Positions 8,131 through 16,804 are shown, counted from the stretch's first letter. The stretch is DNA of 38,725 bases from an uncultured Clostridia bacterium (GCA_944372445.1 CALVZE010000007.1:1-38725), one strand, 5' to 3'. The notes: generated from the sequence alone by a model not told the origin. Numbers and translations: made by a program.

Positions 8131-10036
8131 ATGGCAAAAAGATTATGTTTGGTAATATTTGTCTTTATGATTGCGCTTTTTAGCTCAATCATTTTTCCAT
8201 TTAACACGGTAAATGCTTTATCTATTAAAGATAGCAACATTGTCTATAATAGCATAGATAAATTAATTGAAGTAGGAGAAGATAAAGTTCTAAATATCAC
8301 CGAAACCATTGTTCTAACCTATAAGAATTCGGGTATAAATGTAGGTTTGTCAAGACATAAGGCTAAATAAGGTTACTCGCATAGTAAACGGAGATAAGAT
8401 TTCTAAAACTTATGTTCATACTTTGAAATTAGAAAGCGTTACCATGAATGGAGAGGAAGAATATAGCTTTGTTGAAAGAGAGGGCGATTATTATATCATC
8501 AATATAGGTGCTGACGGAGATTATAAAAGCGAAGGACAATATGTTTATGAAATCAAATATACTTATGATTTAGGAGAAGATTTCATATCTTCTTTTGATG
8601 ATTTTACCTTTGATTTGATGGACTATGACTATTTAACTTCTGTGGAGAATTTTTCTGCCACGATAATTTTACCAGCACTTGAAGGCGACTTTCTTGACAA
8701 TCTATCGTTTAGAACTAATGACTTTGAGGGACTAGGTCATGAAGCGGTCAATTTAGATGTTTCAAGTCTAATTGACGAAAATGGATTTACAAAAAGTGTT
8801 TTAAAACTTAGCATGCGGGATATTCCAGCTCAAGCAGGGCTCACAATTCAGCTTTTACTTCCAAATAATTTTTTTGACACAAATTTTGTTCCGCATCCTC
8901 TTTATTATGTCACCATCGCCGTTTCAATAGTTGCAGTAATAGGAATTATTTTACTACTACTGTCGCACAAATTCCATAAAAAAGAAATTGTAACTGTGGA
9001 ATTTTATCCGCCGAAAAATTGCTCGGCGATAGATGTTGCTAAGATTTATCGAGGTAAGGTCAAGCCAAAAGATTTCACTGCTTTGATATTGGAATGGGCG
9101 AGTAAGAAATTAATTAAAATTGAACTTGTTGACAAAAAGACGGTAAAACTTGTGAAACTACAAGACTTTCCTATGATTGAAAATGTTTCAGATGAGCTTT
9201 TAAATGGCAAATTAAATGAAAAAAATTTGTTTGAAGCATTTTTTGCTAATAGTGATACTTTTGTGGCGAAAAAGAATGTTGCGATAAAAAATACGAAACT
9301 CGCTATGGCTTCACGAAAAATCTACAAGCAAGACGAAAGTGTAACCAAAAAATGTTTGTTGCTAAGGCTAGCGGTGTCAGTTTTAGCCGTTTTACCTATA
9401 TTTTTTCTAATAATTTGGTATGAAACCTTTGTTGGCGGAGTGTTTCTTAATTTTATTATTCTGATATTTCCTATCATAGCGCTCATAGTCTTGACATATA
9501 CGCCTATTCCGTGGTGGTTTAAGATTTTGTGGTGCGGGTTGTTCGGAGGTGCTCCGCTCGTAATTATGATATATAGCATGCTTATTCCATACGATTTTTT
9601 ATATCTTTCAATAATAACCGCAGTAATTTTGATAGTTGGATTTTGTTTAGCTCCGCTTGTCAAGGTATTTACTAAATTTGAGCGCTCAATGCAAGGGAAA
9701 GTTATAGGGTTTAAGAATTTTTTAAAAGTTGCAGAACTTGATAAGTTAAATGCGCTTGTTCAAGATGACCCTGAGTATTTCTATCATATTCTTCCATACT
9801 GCTACATTTTTAATCTGACGGACAAAATGGAAGAAAAGTTTAAAGCATTGAATATAGAATATCCTGAGTATTTGAACGGAAACAGCACTGTTATTGTTGC
9901 TGGGTGCATCGGAAGTGTCATCACACGCAGAATATCAAGTTCTTCATCCTCTTCATCTTCTTCGTTTAGAGGTGGCGGAGGCAGGCGTGGTTCGTCTGGT
10001 GGCGGTGCTGGTGGCGGTGGCGCGCGAGGACGCTAG
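8131..10036 (+). pseudogene. DUF2207 membrane protein, split by a frameshift
   Basis: The first frame (8131-8370) gives a signal peptide and the start of a DUF2207 domain, ending '...GINVGLSR' and then a spurious HKAK stop. The frame one base ahead continues 'DIRLNKVTRIVNGDKISKT' and runs without a break to 10036. Family members read R-D-I here, so the loss of one GA/AG pair near 8355 (TCAAGA[GA]CATA) explains the break. The second part holds the rest of the DUF2207 domain, a transmembrane helix (about 8890-8960), a cytoplasmic domain, further transmembrane helices (about 9360-9660), and the serine run plus Gly/Arg-rich tail usual in DUF2207 proteins. All else looks intact, so this may be a recent mutation or an assembly error. 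The ribosome binding site is GAGGAAAT before the ATG at 8131. An internal ATG at 8423 has no ribosome binding site. Confidence 0.8.
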
Positions 10037-10656
10037 ATAACTAAGATTACTTTTCCGTTCAATAGATATAGTAATAGCGTTTCGGTTAAATTTAAAAGTA
10101 GCAATATCAAAAGTCCAAAAAGTAAGTATAGAAATCTGTTGCACTCAGTTCCGCCATAACGCTTACAATTGCCGTTGATTTTGCTTAAAATTAGATAGAA
10201 CATAATAAGCACAAAAAGCGTTAAAAGTTGGCAGGGTAATATCACGACAATGGCAGTTAAACTTCCACCAAGTCCATATAGAATAAAAATTAATGCAAAG
10301 TTTAAGCCAAACAAATAACCACGGTAGACGATTAAAATTTCAGCTATTGGAAAGAGAAAAGGCACAAAAGAAACGCCAAACAGAATAATAGCGTTGACTG
10401 ACAGCGAAAGTAGGCGTGAAAAGAAGGCAGAAGAAGAACCGACTAGCCTACTTTTAAAGTCATCCAGAGATATCTCTTGTAGGCGTGACAAGCTTTCACT
10501 GCCAGAGTATTTTATTGCCACAAAAATTCCTGCGAACATAGCTACTAAAACTAGAATTATCGTTAAAAGAAACTTTCCGCGATTTTCTTTTAAAGTGCGA
10601 GCGCAGGAAAAACGCAGTCCGTTTATAAATGAGTGTGATTTATATGACTTTAACAT
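10033..10656 (-). CDS. spoIIM: Stage II sporulation protein M family membrane protein
   Basis: A multi-pass membrane protein of the SpoIIM family, which in spore formers works with SpoIIP and SpoIID in peptidoglycan remodelling during engulfment. I count about five hydrophobic segments. The central 'GVSFVPFLFPIAEILIVYRGYLFGLNFA' region is the conserved family core (with the G-x-x-x-G type turns), and a soluble loop follows the first helix as in SpoIIM. I place the start at ATG 10656; a longer form from a TTG at 10683 is possible. Neither start has a Shine-Dalgarno. The stop codon shares the four bases CTAG with the stop of the convergent DUF2207 gene, leaving no room for a terminator. The family call is solid; a role in sporulation is inferred. 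Confidence 0.78.
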   Translation of the reverse strand: MLKSYKSHSFINGLRFSCARTLKENRGKFLLTIILVLVAMFAGIFVAIKYSGSESLSRLQEISLDDFKSRLVGSSSAFFSRLLSLSVNAIILFGVSFVPFLFPIAEILIVYRGYLFGLNFALIFILYGLGGSLTAIVVILPCQLLTLFVLIMFYLILSKINGNCKRYGGTECNRFLYLLFGLLILLLLNLTETLLLYLLNGKVILVI

Positions 10657-10776
10657 AGATAATAGTATTAAAATTTTTGACAAAAAAGAACAATAATTGA
10701 TTATGCTTGTTGTTTCTTATTGAAAATAAAATTTTAATATGAGTTTTTAGATTTCTTTTTTATAACTACCTTTTGT

Positions 10777-10805
10777 TTGACTTTTTTTTGAGCAAGTAGT
10801 AAAAT
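10777..10805 (+). promoter_or_regulatory. Promoter of the MBL-fold hydrolase gene
   Basis: TTGACT (10777-10782) is followed after 17 bases by TAAAAT (10800-10805). The ATG at 10824 is served by CAGAGGTG. Confidence 0.65.
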
Positions 10806-10823
10806 TTTAGGCAGAGGTGAAAA

Positions 10824-11438
10824 ATGAGACTTGTCGGCGATATTTATGACAGCAATGTTTTTGTGGAAAATATAGATAAAAACATTTTTATTATAGATGC
10901 AGGAGCAAATTTTGACAAGATAAATGATGTCACGGAAAATGTGAGGGCAATATTTCTTACACATGGGCATTTTGACCACGCATATTTTGTTGAAGATTAT
11001 GCTAAAAAACTAAATGTAAAAATTTATGCCAGCGAAAAAATAAGGGAGTATTTAGAAGAGCCGAAAAAGAATTATTCCACCGATTTTAATTGCGATTTGT
11101 TAAAGATTACTGACTTTTCAAATTTCGTCTTTTTGCAGGGGGATGGAGAAGTAAAGATAGATGCTGTCGTGATAAAATATTTTCAAATGGGCGGACATAG
11201 TAAAAGCGATATGTGTTTCTTGATTGGTGAAGATTTGTTCGTTGGTGATTTGATTATCGGTCGTGGCATCGGCAGAATGGACTTGTATGGCGGGAGCAAG
11301 CAGGAAATGATTAAAAGCCTGAAAAAACTTGCAACTTTAAATTATAAGACTATGCATTGTGGACACGGCGAAGATTTATCGAAAGAAATGGCGGATAAGG
11401 TAATTTCAACATATTTAAAGTTTTTGACAAGAGGGTAG
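10824..11438 (+). CDS. MBL-fold (metallo-beta-lactamase) hydrolase, glyoxalase II-like
   Basis: A 204-residue soluble metallohydrolase. The metal-binding motif THGHFDH is at residues 46-52 (H47, H49, D51, H52), H125 lies in 'GGHSKSD', D142 in 'FVGD', and H181 in 'CGHGED'. This is the full two-metal ligand set of the glyoxalase II/YcbL branch, and the length fits the small YcbL-like group. The substrate cannot be told from sequence; thioesters such as S-lactoylglutathione analogues or other esters are possible. It is transcribed alone from a good promoter, diverges from spoIIM, and ends at a bidirectional terminator shared with degV. Confidence 0.88.
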   Translation: MRLVGDIYDSNVFVENIDKNIFIIDAGANFDKINDVTENVRAIFLTHGHFDHAYFVEDYAKKLNVKIYASEKIREYLEEPKKNYSTDFNCDLLKITDFSNFVFLQGDGEVKIDAVVIKYFQMGGHSKSDMCFLIGEDLFVGDLIIGRGIGRMDLYGGSKQEMIKSLKKLATLNYKTMHCGHGEDLSKEMADKVISTYLKFLTRG

Positions 11439-11444
11439 GCGAAA

Positions 11445-11480
11445 ACAAAAAAGCAACTTAATTTAAGTTGCTTACTTTTT
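11445..11480. terminator. Bidirectional terminator between the MBL hydrolase and degV
   Basis: AAGCAACTTA (11451-11460) and TAAGTTGCTT (11464-11473) form a perfect 10-base stem, flanked by an A-run on the left and a T-run on the right, so it can stop transcription in both directions. It sits exactly between two convergent genes. Confidence 0.9.
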
Positions 11481-12319
11481 TATTTTGCAAAATATACCAT
11501 GCCATAAACACCGGGACCTACATGTGTTCCTACCACACATCCAATACCATGATATTCAATTTTATCAGGGTTAACATCAAGTTTATCTTGATATTTCTGC
11601 ACAAAATTTTCGATATTCTTTTTTATAGCAGAATATCCAAAGTAAATAGGATATGACTTGTCACGATTTTTCACGACTTCATCCACAATATATATATTTG
11701 CTTGTTCTCCACGCTTTTTAGCTTTATTTGCCACTCTGCCATCTTCTAGGGTGATTATAGGTTTCATATTAAGCACTGTTCCGAGGGCGGCAACGGCTCC
11801 GCTAATTCTTCCGCCTTGTTTAAGGTATTTTAAATCACTTACAACGGCAATTAATCGCACTTTCTTTTTTAGGCGTTCAAGTTCCTCAATCGCTTCTTCT
11901 GGTGATGGATTTTTCTCTTTTATGTATTTTACGATTTCCATTATAAGCGCGCCTTCTGCAAAGGTGGTTAATTCGGAGTCGCAAATATATACATTTTTCA
12001 TCTTTAAGGCTTCAACTGCATTTTTTGCTTGCGCTATTGTGCCTGCGAGATTTGAAGAGATGACGATTGTCAAAACAAACCAATCTTCTTTATTGCAATA
12101 AGGCGAGAGTGCGTTTTCAAACTTGTATTGATTTGGCTGACTGGTTTTAGGAATTATTCCTGTTGTTCTCATTTTTTCATAAAATTCATTATTAGGAAGC
12201 CCCTCAGGAAATAGTTCGCCTGCGAAGTTAAGCTCAATAGGAAGAATAGTTATATCATTCTCTTTTACAAAACTATCTGGCATATCAACAGATGCTTCGG
12301 TAACAATTTTAAACTTCAT
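11480..12319 (-). CDS. DegV family (FakB-like) fatty acid-binding protein
   Basis: Cytoplasmic DegV/FakB family protein. Characterised members bind a fatty acid and present it to the kinase FakA for phosphorylation. The 279-residue length is normal. Family features seen are the N-terminal 'KIVTEASVDMP' strand and loop, 'KTSQPNQ' (the TSQPS-type element), 'ISSNLAGT' (the SSxLSGT element that contacts the carboxylate), and the C-terminal 'GCVVGTHVGPGVYG' (the common hxTHxGPGxxG ending). The start is set at ATG 12319 by GTGAGGCG seven bases upstream; an in-frame upstream ATG at 12373 lies inside the promoter. No fakA lies in this window. The promoter overlaps the terminator of the ABC operon. 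Confidence 0.92.
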   Translation of the reverse strand: MKFKIVTEASVDMPDSFVKENDITILPIELNFAGELFPEGLPNNEFYEKMRTTGIIPKTSQPNQYKFENALSPYCNKEDWFVLTIVISSNLAGTIAQAKNAVEALKMKNVYICDSELTTFAEGALIMEIVKYIKEKNPSPEEAIEELERLKKKVRLIAVVSDLKYLKQGGRISGAVAALGTVLNMKPIITLEDGRVANKAKKRGEQANIYIVDEVVKNRDKSYPIYFGYSAIKKNIENFVQKYQDKLDVNPDKIEYHGIGCVVGTHVGPGVYGMVYFAK

Positions 12320-12344
12320 AAACGCCTCACTTTCATTTAATAAA

Positions 12345-12373
12345 ATTATATAAAAAAAGCCTGCATAAAGCAA
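12345..12373 (-). promoter_or_regulatory. degV promoter, overlapping an upstream terminator
   Basis: On the minus strand TTGCTT (12373-12368) and TATAAT (12350-12345) are 17 bases apart. The -35 box lies within the right-hand hairpin described in the next entry. Confidence 0.7.
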
Positions 12374-12375
12374 GC
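12352..12375 (-). terminator. Terminator of the ABC transporter operon
   Basis: On the minus strand GCTTGC and GCAGGC (12375-12359, one G-U pair) form a 6-base stem with a TTTAT loop, followed directly by TTTTTTT. The -35 and -10 boxes of degV straddle this structure. Confidence 0.65.
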
Positions 12376-12459
12376 AAAAAACAAATAAATTTAAAGATTT
12401 TTAAGTTTTTTATAGAATTTTTTTGTATGATTTTTTTAATTTTTAATTTTAAAAACAAA

Positions 12460-14130
12460 TTAATTGCGTTTAAAAAGTTGATTGGTGAAGAAATACATGC
12501 CTACCATCAAAACAAGCGTATAGCAAATGGAAATAAAGAAATTTCCGCCAGAAATAAACGCTGTGTTTAAGAAACCGATCGAGGAGTTCGCTCCACCAAA
12601 GAACGAGAAAAGGTTGGCGTGTGCAAATGGAAATAGCGCATATACGAAGAAGCCACTTAAAAAGGTATTTAATGTGAAAGCGACGGCAAAGATGCCAAGA
12701 GATATACCAAACATTAACTCAAATTTTCTTGACACATTCATAAGAAGAATGGTGATTAGCGTGTAAAACATAATTTCAAATTCTATGCAGAGAAGCTTAA
12801 AGAATAGACAGATAAGAGGGTTAACAACATACGAAGACGACAGGTTAAAAACGGCAAGCACAGGAGCGAATGTGACTCCATATATGAGATAGCTAATTAA
12901 AATTATTAGAATAGAAAAGACAATAAGCAGAGAGAAAGTGGCAAGTAAAATAGCAAAAAATTTACCTGCAAACACAGAGTTAAATGAGGCGTTTTGAGCC
13001 AGCACAACATCAACTTTACCCTTTTTGCGGTCGCGCCCGAAAAGTTTGTATGCAAAAAAGATACTAATGAAAATTAAAATAAATCCTATTATAGATATTA
13101 GATAATAAGCGAAATCGTAGGCGTTAATAGTCCCACTTGCACTATTGAAATTCATAGGTTGAAGATAATGTGTATAATATAGACTAGCTTCTTTTAATAT
13201 ATGGTTGTTCTGTATTATGGTTTGTTTAAGTTCCAATTCCTCTTGACTTTCATAGCCGATATAGTTTGCGTAATTTGGTAAACTTTTTGATAGGAGAAGG
13301 AAAAGCTCTCCTTGCATGTTGTAGCTTGCAAAAGTCACAATGCGTTTGTAATTAAGGGCAAGGCTCTCCATATCGTCTAAATTTTGTGAACCATGATAAA
13401 CATTTTCAAATTCCTCTAAAATATCATCAAGCTTTTTCTCGGCGTTAACCACATAATTTACTTCTAATTCCACTGTTTTGTCTTTGTCAGTTTGCCAATT
13501 TATAACTTCAATGTTCAAAAAGTCACGAAAGAGTTGTCGGCTTTCTAGTAAAATATCGTACATTGCTTTTACATCATCTCGATTTGTGGTGTAATAAAGA
13601 GTGCTATCTAAAAGGTCAACTAAACTTTTTATCGTATTCATTTCGTTGTCTGTGAAATAGAGAGGGCTTTCAAAATCTTTTAAAGAGGCGATGGTGTCAT
13701 AGAAATTATGAAGTTCTGTTTTAAGATTTACATCAAAAGCATTATCTTTGAACGTGCTAGCGTCAGGATAATCGTCAGGGTAGGCGTTGTAAACCAAAAG
13801 ATTTTCATAAAATGTGCTTATGTTAAGGGTAAGGTTGTCGTAAGTGTCAATCAAGGTAGTATTGCGCTGTCCGTCGATGATTTTTTTATTCTCCATAATC
13901 TTGGCGTCAAGATTGACAACACTATCTTCAAAATTGCCGTTTATAAAATTGTTGTATAATTCTTCTGTTGTTTCATACTCAAAACTCAAAGATAGCGCTG
14001 GCGAAACAAAAGGTTTAAAGCAAAAGCCTGCAACTACGCATGCTACGATTGCGATAATAAAACCACATAAAGTTATCGGATTTAGTATTAGTCTTCTAAA
14101 ATCATACATACAAATTTTAAATGATTTCAT
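12460..14130 (-). CDS. ABC transporter permease, ABC-2 type with large extracellular domain
   Basis: A 556-residue membrane protein. One N-terminal transmembrane helix ('LILNPITLCGFIIAIVACVVAGF') is followed by roughly 300 residues outside the membrane, and then at least five transmembrane helices, the layout of ABC-2 type export permeases of the gliding/YhaP kind. The start is fixed at 14130 by a perfect AAGGAGATATT before the ATG; an upstream ATG at 14172 is ignored. It lies 149 bases after the ATPase gene and is very likely its partner. The substrate is unknown; such systems often export peptides, toxins or lipids. 'FGRDRKKGKVDVVLAQNAS' between transmembrane helices is a typical coupling loop. 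Confidence 0.75.
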   Translation of the reverse strand: MKSFKICMYDFRRLILNPITLCGFIIAIVACVVAGFCFKPFVSPALSLSFEYETTEELYNNFINGNFEDSVVNLDAKIMENKKIIDGQRNTTLIDTYDNLTLNISTFYENLLVYNAYPDDYPDASTFKDNAFDVNLKTELHNFYDTIASLKDFESPLYFTDNEMNTIKSLVDLLDSTLYYTTNRDDVKAMYDILLESRQLFRDFLNIEVINWQTDKDKTVELEVNYVVNAEKKLDDILEEFENVYHGSQNLDDMESLALNYKRIVTFASYNMQGELFLLLSKSLPNYANYIGYESQEELELKQTIIQNNHILKEASLYYTHYLQPMNFNSASGTINAYDFAYYLISIIGFILIFISIFFAYKLFGRDRKKGKVDVVLAQNASFNSVFAGKFFAILLATFSLLIVFSILIILISYLIYGVTFAPVLAVFNLSSSYVVNPLICLFFKLLCIEFEIMFYTLITILLMNVSRKFELMFGISLGIFAVAFTLNTFLSGFFVYALFPFAHANLFSFFGGANSSIGFLNTAFISGGNFFISICYTLVLMVGMYFFTNQLFKRN

Positions 14131-14279
14131 AATATCTCCTTGTTTTTGTGTAAAAAACTTATATTTTTTCAAAAAAAATTAGAAAAAGTGAAAAAAACTT
14201 ACTTTTTAATGCTTTTTGTCAATATTTATTTTTTTAAATAGAGCGTCAAATATTTAGATATGTCGATAGTGAGCAATTT

Positions 14280-15197
14280 TTATAAACTTTCAGTTTTAAA
14301 ATAAGAAGACAATTTGTCTACAACTTTTTCTTCGTCTTTATCTTTGTGACCAGCAGAATAAATGGTTACCTTTTTTGTTTTCAAAAATTTTAATATCTCT
14401 TCAAGGTCATCGTCGCTAATTTTTGGAATCAGGACTTTTTGATTGTCTAATAAAACATCCATTCCTTTTTCTTCTTTCAATAATTTACCTAGATAATTTG
14501 GTTGTTTTGTAACTAAGAAAGTGTATCGTTTTTGGTTAAAGTTTTTCCATTTTTCATTTGCTTCAATATTTGTTATCTCTCTATTATTCATATAGATAAA
14601 TGTGTTTGCGAAATCGAAATCGTTGGTGCTTGTTCCTGTTAAAAGAAAGGCGCAATCTTTTTTTGTTTTTAAGTAAGAGGTAAAGAGTTTTCTGTCTTCT
14701 TCGTTTAATTCAAGGAATGGTTCGTCAAAAATATAAACTTTGGCATCAACCGCTAACGCCACCACAAGCGAAAGCTTCTTCTTTTCACTGTTTGTTAGCG
14801 AGAAAACGCGATTGTTCATCACATCATACATATTAAAAGCTTTTAATGTTTCTACTACCTTGCCTAAGACATATTTTCCTTTTAATTTGAGGAGGTATTG
14901 TATATTTTTTAAAACGGTTTGAAATTTAAAAAACATAGGAGGGTGAAGTGCGATGCTTATTTCACTTTGAAGCGCTCTATGCTGTTTTAAATTTTTGCCT
15001 TCTAAAAAAATACTACCATTAGAAAGCGGAAGGGCGCCAGCAATAAGCTTGCACAAACTTGTTTTTCCACTGCCGTTTTCACCGATGATGACAGCGACTT
15101 CGTTTGCATGTAAATTTAATGTCACATCTTTAACTAGATATTTCTTGTTTATAAATGAAGAGATGTTATCAATTTCTAAAACAACTTTATTTTCCAT
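14280..15197 (-). CDS. ABC transporter ATP-binding protein with altered signature
   Basis: A 305-residue ATPase. Walker A is GENGSGKTS (39-47) and Walker B 'VYIFDEP' has D158 and E159 intact. The signature loop reads LTNSE (134-138) where LSGGQ is usual, and the H-loop position ('LLTGTS') has no histidine. About 90 extra residues follow the nucleotide-binding fold, as in ATPases of ABC-2 exporters. It probably pairs with the downstream permease gene. There is no Shine-Dalgarno. TATAAT ends exactly six bases before the ATG, with TTTACA 17 bases further upstream, so the mRNA is probably leaderless. The missing histidine suggests slow or asymmetric ATP use (inference). Confidence 0.82.
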   Translation of the reverse strand: MENKVVLEIDNISSFINKKYLVKDVTLNLHANEVAVIIGENGSGKTSLCKLIAGALPLSNGSIFLEGKNLKQHRALQSEISIALHPPMFFKFQTVLKNIQYLLKLKGKYVLGKVVETLKAFNMYDVMNNRVFSLTNSEKKKLSLVVALAVDAKVYIFDEPFLELNEEDRKLFTSYLKTKKDCAFLLTGTSTNDFDFANTFIYMNNREITNIEANEKWKNFNQKRYTFLVTKQPNYLGKLLKEEKGMDVLLDNQKVLIPKISDDDLEEILKFLKTKKVTIYSAGHKDKDEEKVVDKLSSYFKTESL

Positions 15198-15203
15198 AAT
15201 AAT

Positions 15204-15232
15204 ATTATAACAAAAAGCACGAGATTTGTAAA
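15204..15232 (-). promoter_or_regulatory. Promoter of the ABC ATPase gene, predicted leaderless start
   Basis: On the minus strand TTTACA (15232-15227) and TATAAT (15209-15204) are 17 bases apart. Six bases (ATTATT) then separate the -10 box from the ATG at 15197, so transcription should begin at or next to the start codon. The -35 box sits in the loop of the upstream terminator. Confidence 0.78.
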
Positions 15233-15248
15233 GTTAAATCTCATGCTT
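15210..15248 (-). terminator. Terminator after the DUF4364 gene
   Basis: On the minus strand AAGCATGAGATTT (15248-15236) pairs with AAATCTCGTGCTT (15227-15215) over 13 positions with one U-G pair, followed by a short T-run. It overlaps the promoter of the next gene. Confidence 0.75.
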
Positions 15249-15287
15249 AGAAATTCTTTTGACAAATTTATGTAGAACTTCTTATAT

Positions 15288-15821
15288 TTAATCGGTGTTA
15301 ATTAGATTGTCAAAGACATATTCATAGATGTTTGGAGCTTGCTGACGCCATTTTTTACAACACTCTTCTGCGCTTTGTCTGGTCGGTGCTTTAACCTTTA
15401 TCTCAAAGAGCGGAGTGGCAATTAAACTTTCGTAAATTCTCATTGTGACAAGATATGAGCCGTCATCGCTGTCTGTGTAGTTAGCATAGTATTCTTGCGA
15501 TATCTTAATATTTAGGCGATTGTTTTTTGCGTATTCAGTGATTTCGTCGCGTAGGGCGTTTGGTATTCTCTTGTAGAAATATGAAAGACAATCTCTGCCT
15601 TCAAAGGTGAGAGTGTAGCGCATTTCGCCTTCTTTACATTGTGTTTTGTAGATGAGTTTTGCCTCCGAAAGTTGATATAAAAGGTCTAGGCAGTCCATAT
15701 AATTTATCCAATTATTTTTAACTGCGCAGATTTCAATTATTGAATTTTCAGTTAGTGGCATTTCCACCTTATCCATAACAAAGAGGATTATTAATTTGTT
15801 GGTGACTGCGTCGTAATTCAT
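15288..15821 (-). CDS. DUF4364 family protein
   Basis: A 177-residue soluble protein of the DUF4364 family, common in Clostridia and of unknown function. The N-terminal 'NKLIILFVMDKVEMPLTENSIIEI' region looks like a winged-helix DNA-binding fold, followed by 'YTLTFEGRDCLSYFYKRIP' and a C-terminal domain rich in charged residues with 'CCKKWRQ' near the end. The start at 15821 is set by GGAG ten bases upstream. An in-frame upstream ATG at 15866 lies in the promoter. A transcription-factor role is plausible from the fold but unproven. Confidence 0.78.
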   Translation of the reverse strand: MNYDAVTNKLIILFVMDKVEMPLTENSIIEICAVKNNWINYMDCLDLLYQLSEAKLIYKTQCKEGEMRYTLTFEGRDCLSYFYKRIPNALRDEITEYAKNNRLNIKISQEYYANYTDSDDGSYLVTMRIYESLIATPLFEIKVKAPTRQSAEECCKKWRQQAPNIYEYVFDNLINTD

Positions 15822-15837
15822 TTTTTTCTCCAAAACA

Positions 15838-15866
15838 ATTTTATCACTTATAAAGTAAAAAATCAA
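15838..15866 (-). promoter_or_regulatory. Promoter of the DUF4364 gene
   Basis: On the minus strand TTGATT (15866-15861) and TAAAAT (15843-15838) are 17 bases apart, with TGA before the -10 (extended -10). The same GTGATAAAAT string occurs at the trpS promoter. Confidence 0.65.
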
Positions 15867-15884
15867 TTATCTTCTTATTTTAAT

Positions 15885-15912
15885 TTGAATTTTTTTTAAA
15901 TTGTGCTATTAT
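15885..15912 (+). promoter_or_regulatory. Promoter of the hypothetical gene at 15934
   Basis: TTGAAT (15885-15890) and TATTAT (15907-15912) are 16 bases apart, followed by ACGAGGGGG as ribosome binding site. It diverges from the DUF4364 promoter. Confidence 0.6.
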
Positions 15913-15933
15913 ATTGAGTAACGAGGGGGCGAT

Positions 15934-16740
15934 ATGGAAAAGAATGTGAGAAAAGTGGAAAAATTTGTTGCTAATTGCAACGATATGCTTAGCGGTAGAT
16001 TTTTAGATTTTAATAAAAAAATTGAAAATATAGCAAATTCTATAAACGACAGTGATGATATTTTGTCATATCTTGCAACAAAAATGTTAGACAAAGATAG
16101 AGAGGAAATTTTCAGTCATGCGTTTACTGTTGACAACAAAACGAAGAATGGTAAAATTTCTCTTCCAAGTGAGGAAAAGGAAAAGTTGACGCTTTTTGTG
16201 ACGGTGATTAATGATTTATATAGCCATAAGTTAAACGCCAATAAATTTTTGGAAACATATTTTAGAAGTGGACAAGGTTCTCCGACGCAATTGTTTTTAG
16301 AAAAAATCATTGAACCTTTTAAGAATATGATTGCAGATTATTTTAAAGTTGACAAGTCCTTGACGCTTGCTGATTTAAGTAAGAAGGAAGAAGAAATCTT
16401 AGAGGAAGAGATTGTTGCTGACGAAGAGGATGATGAAGTCAATTTTGAAAGAGAATTTGAAGAGGAGGACACGCTTGCTCTTTCATTAGGCAATGTAGTC
16501 CGTGTTTGCGATGAACTTGAAGCAAAATTAAAATTTGAGAAAAAACATGAAAGCATTGTGGAAGATTTTAGCTTTATGATTTCCGCTTTAAGACATGCTT
16601 GTGAGAAAAAGGATATGCAAAGCGTGAATGGTTTGATACTTGGCATCAACTATGTTTCGCAAAAGATTAAAAGTGCAAAATATTTAGTGAATGAGTTAAA
16701 CGAAATTGTTTATAATATCTATCAATCAGAAAATATTTAA
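15934..16740 (+). CDS. Conserved-looking hypothetical, acidic helical protein
   Basis: I do not recognise the family. The 268-residue product has no signal peptide or transmembrane segment. Residues about 1-140 are helical. A strongly acidic stretch follows (about 150-185, rich in E and D, for example EEEILEEEIVADEEDDEV), and then a second helical part ends in 'NIYQSENI'. The ribosome binding site GAGGGGG is very strong. It diverges from the DUF4364 gene. A cytoplasmic scaffold or regulatory role is possible, but nothing in the sequence shows it. Confidence 0.6.
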   Translation: MEKNVRKVEKFVANCNDMLSGRFLDFNKKIENIANSINDSDDILSYLATKMLDKDREEIFSHAFTVDNKTKNGKISLPSEEKEKLTLFVTVINDLYSHKLNANKFLETYFRSGQGSPTQLFLEKIIEPFKNMIADYFKVDKSLTLADLSKKEEEILEEEIVADEEDDEVNFEREFEEEDTLALSLGNVVRVCDELEAKLKFEKKHESIVEDFSFMISALRHACEKKDMQSVNGLILGINYVSQKIKSAKYLVNELNEIVYNIYQSENI

Positions 16741-16757
16741 TAAAAATCAAGAAAAAC

Positions 16758-16804
16758 AGCAAATTTTGTTAAAAAATGGTGATTTTTGGTTAATTTTTGC
16801 CAAA
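16758..16804 (+). repeat. Copy 1 of an imperfect ~46-base upstream repeat
   Basis: It starts AGCAAATTTTGTTAAA and ends TAATTTTTGCCAAA. It aligns with 17616-17661 (AGCAATTTTTTGTCAAA to TAATTTTTGACAAA) with only a few changes and a 2-base gap. Each copy lies upstream of a promoter: here the deacetylase, there spoIIIE. The high A+T content weakens the case. Confidence 0.4.

Noticed and set aside
10394-10696. Plus-strand open frame opposite spoIIM
   Set aside because: It lies antisense to a well-supported membrane protein gene, has no ribosome binding site and is rich in charged residues, as expected of a shadow frame.
12460-15197. Lantibiotic or bacteriocin immunity locus
   Set aside because: The ABC pair would fit in outline, but no precursor peptide, modification enzyme or two-component system lies nearby.
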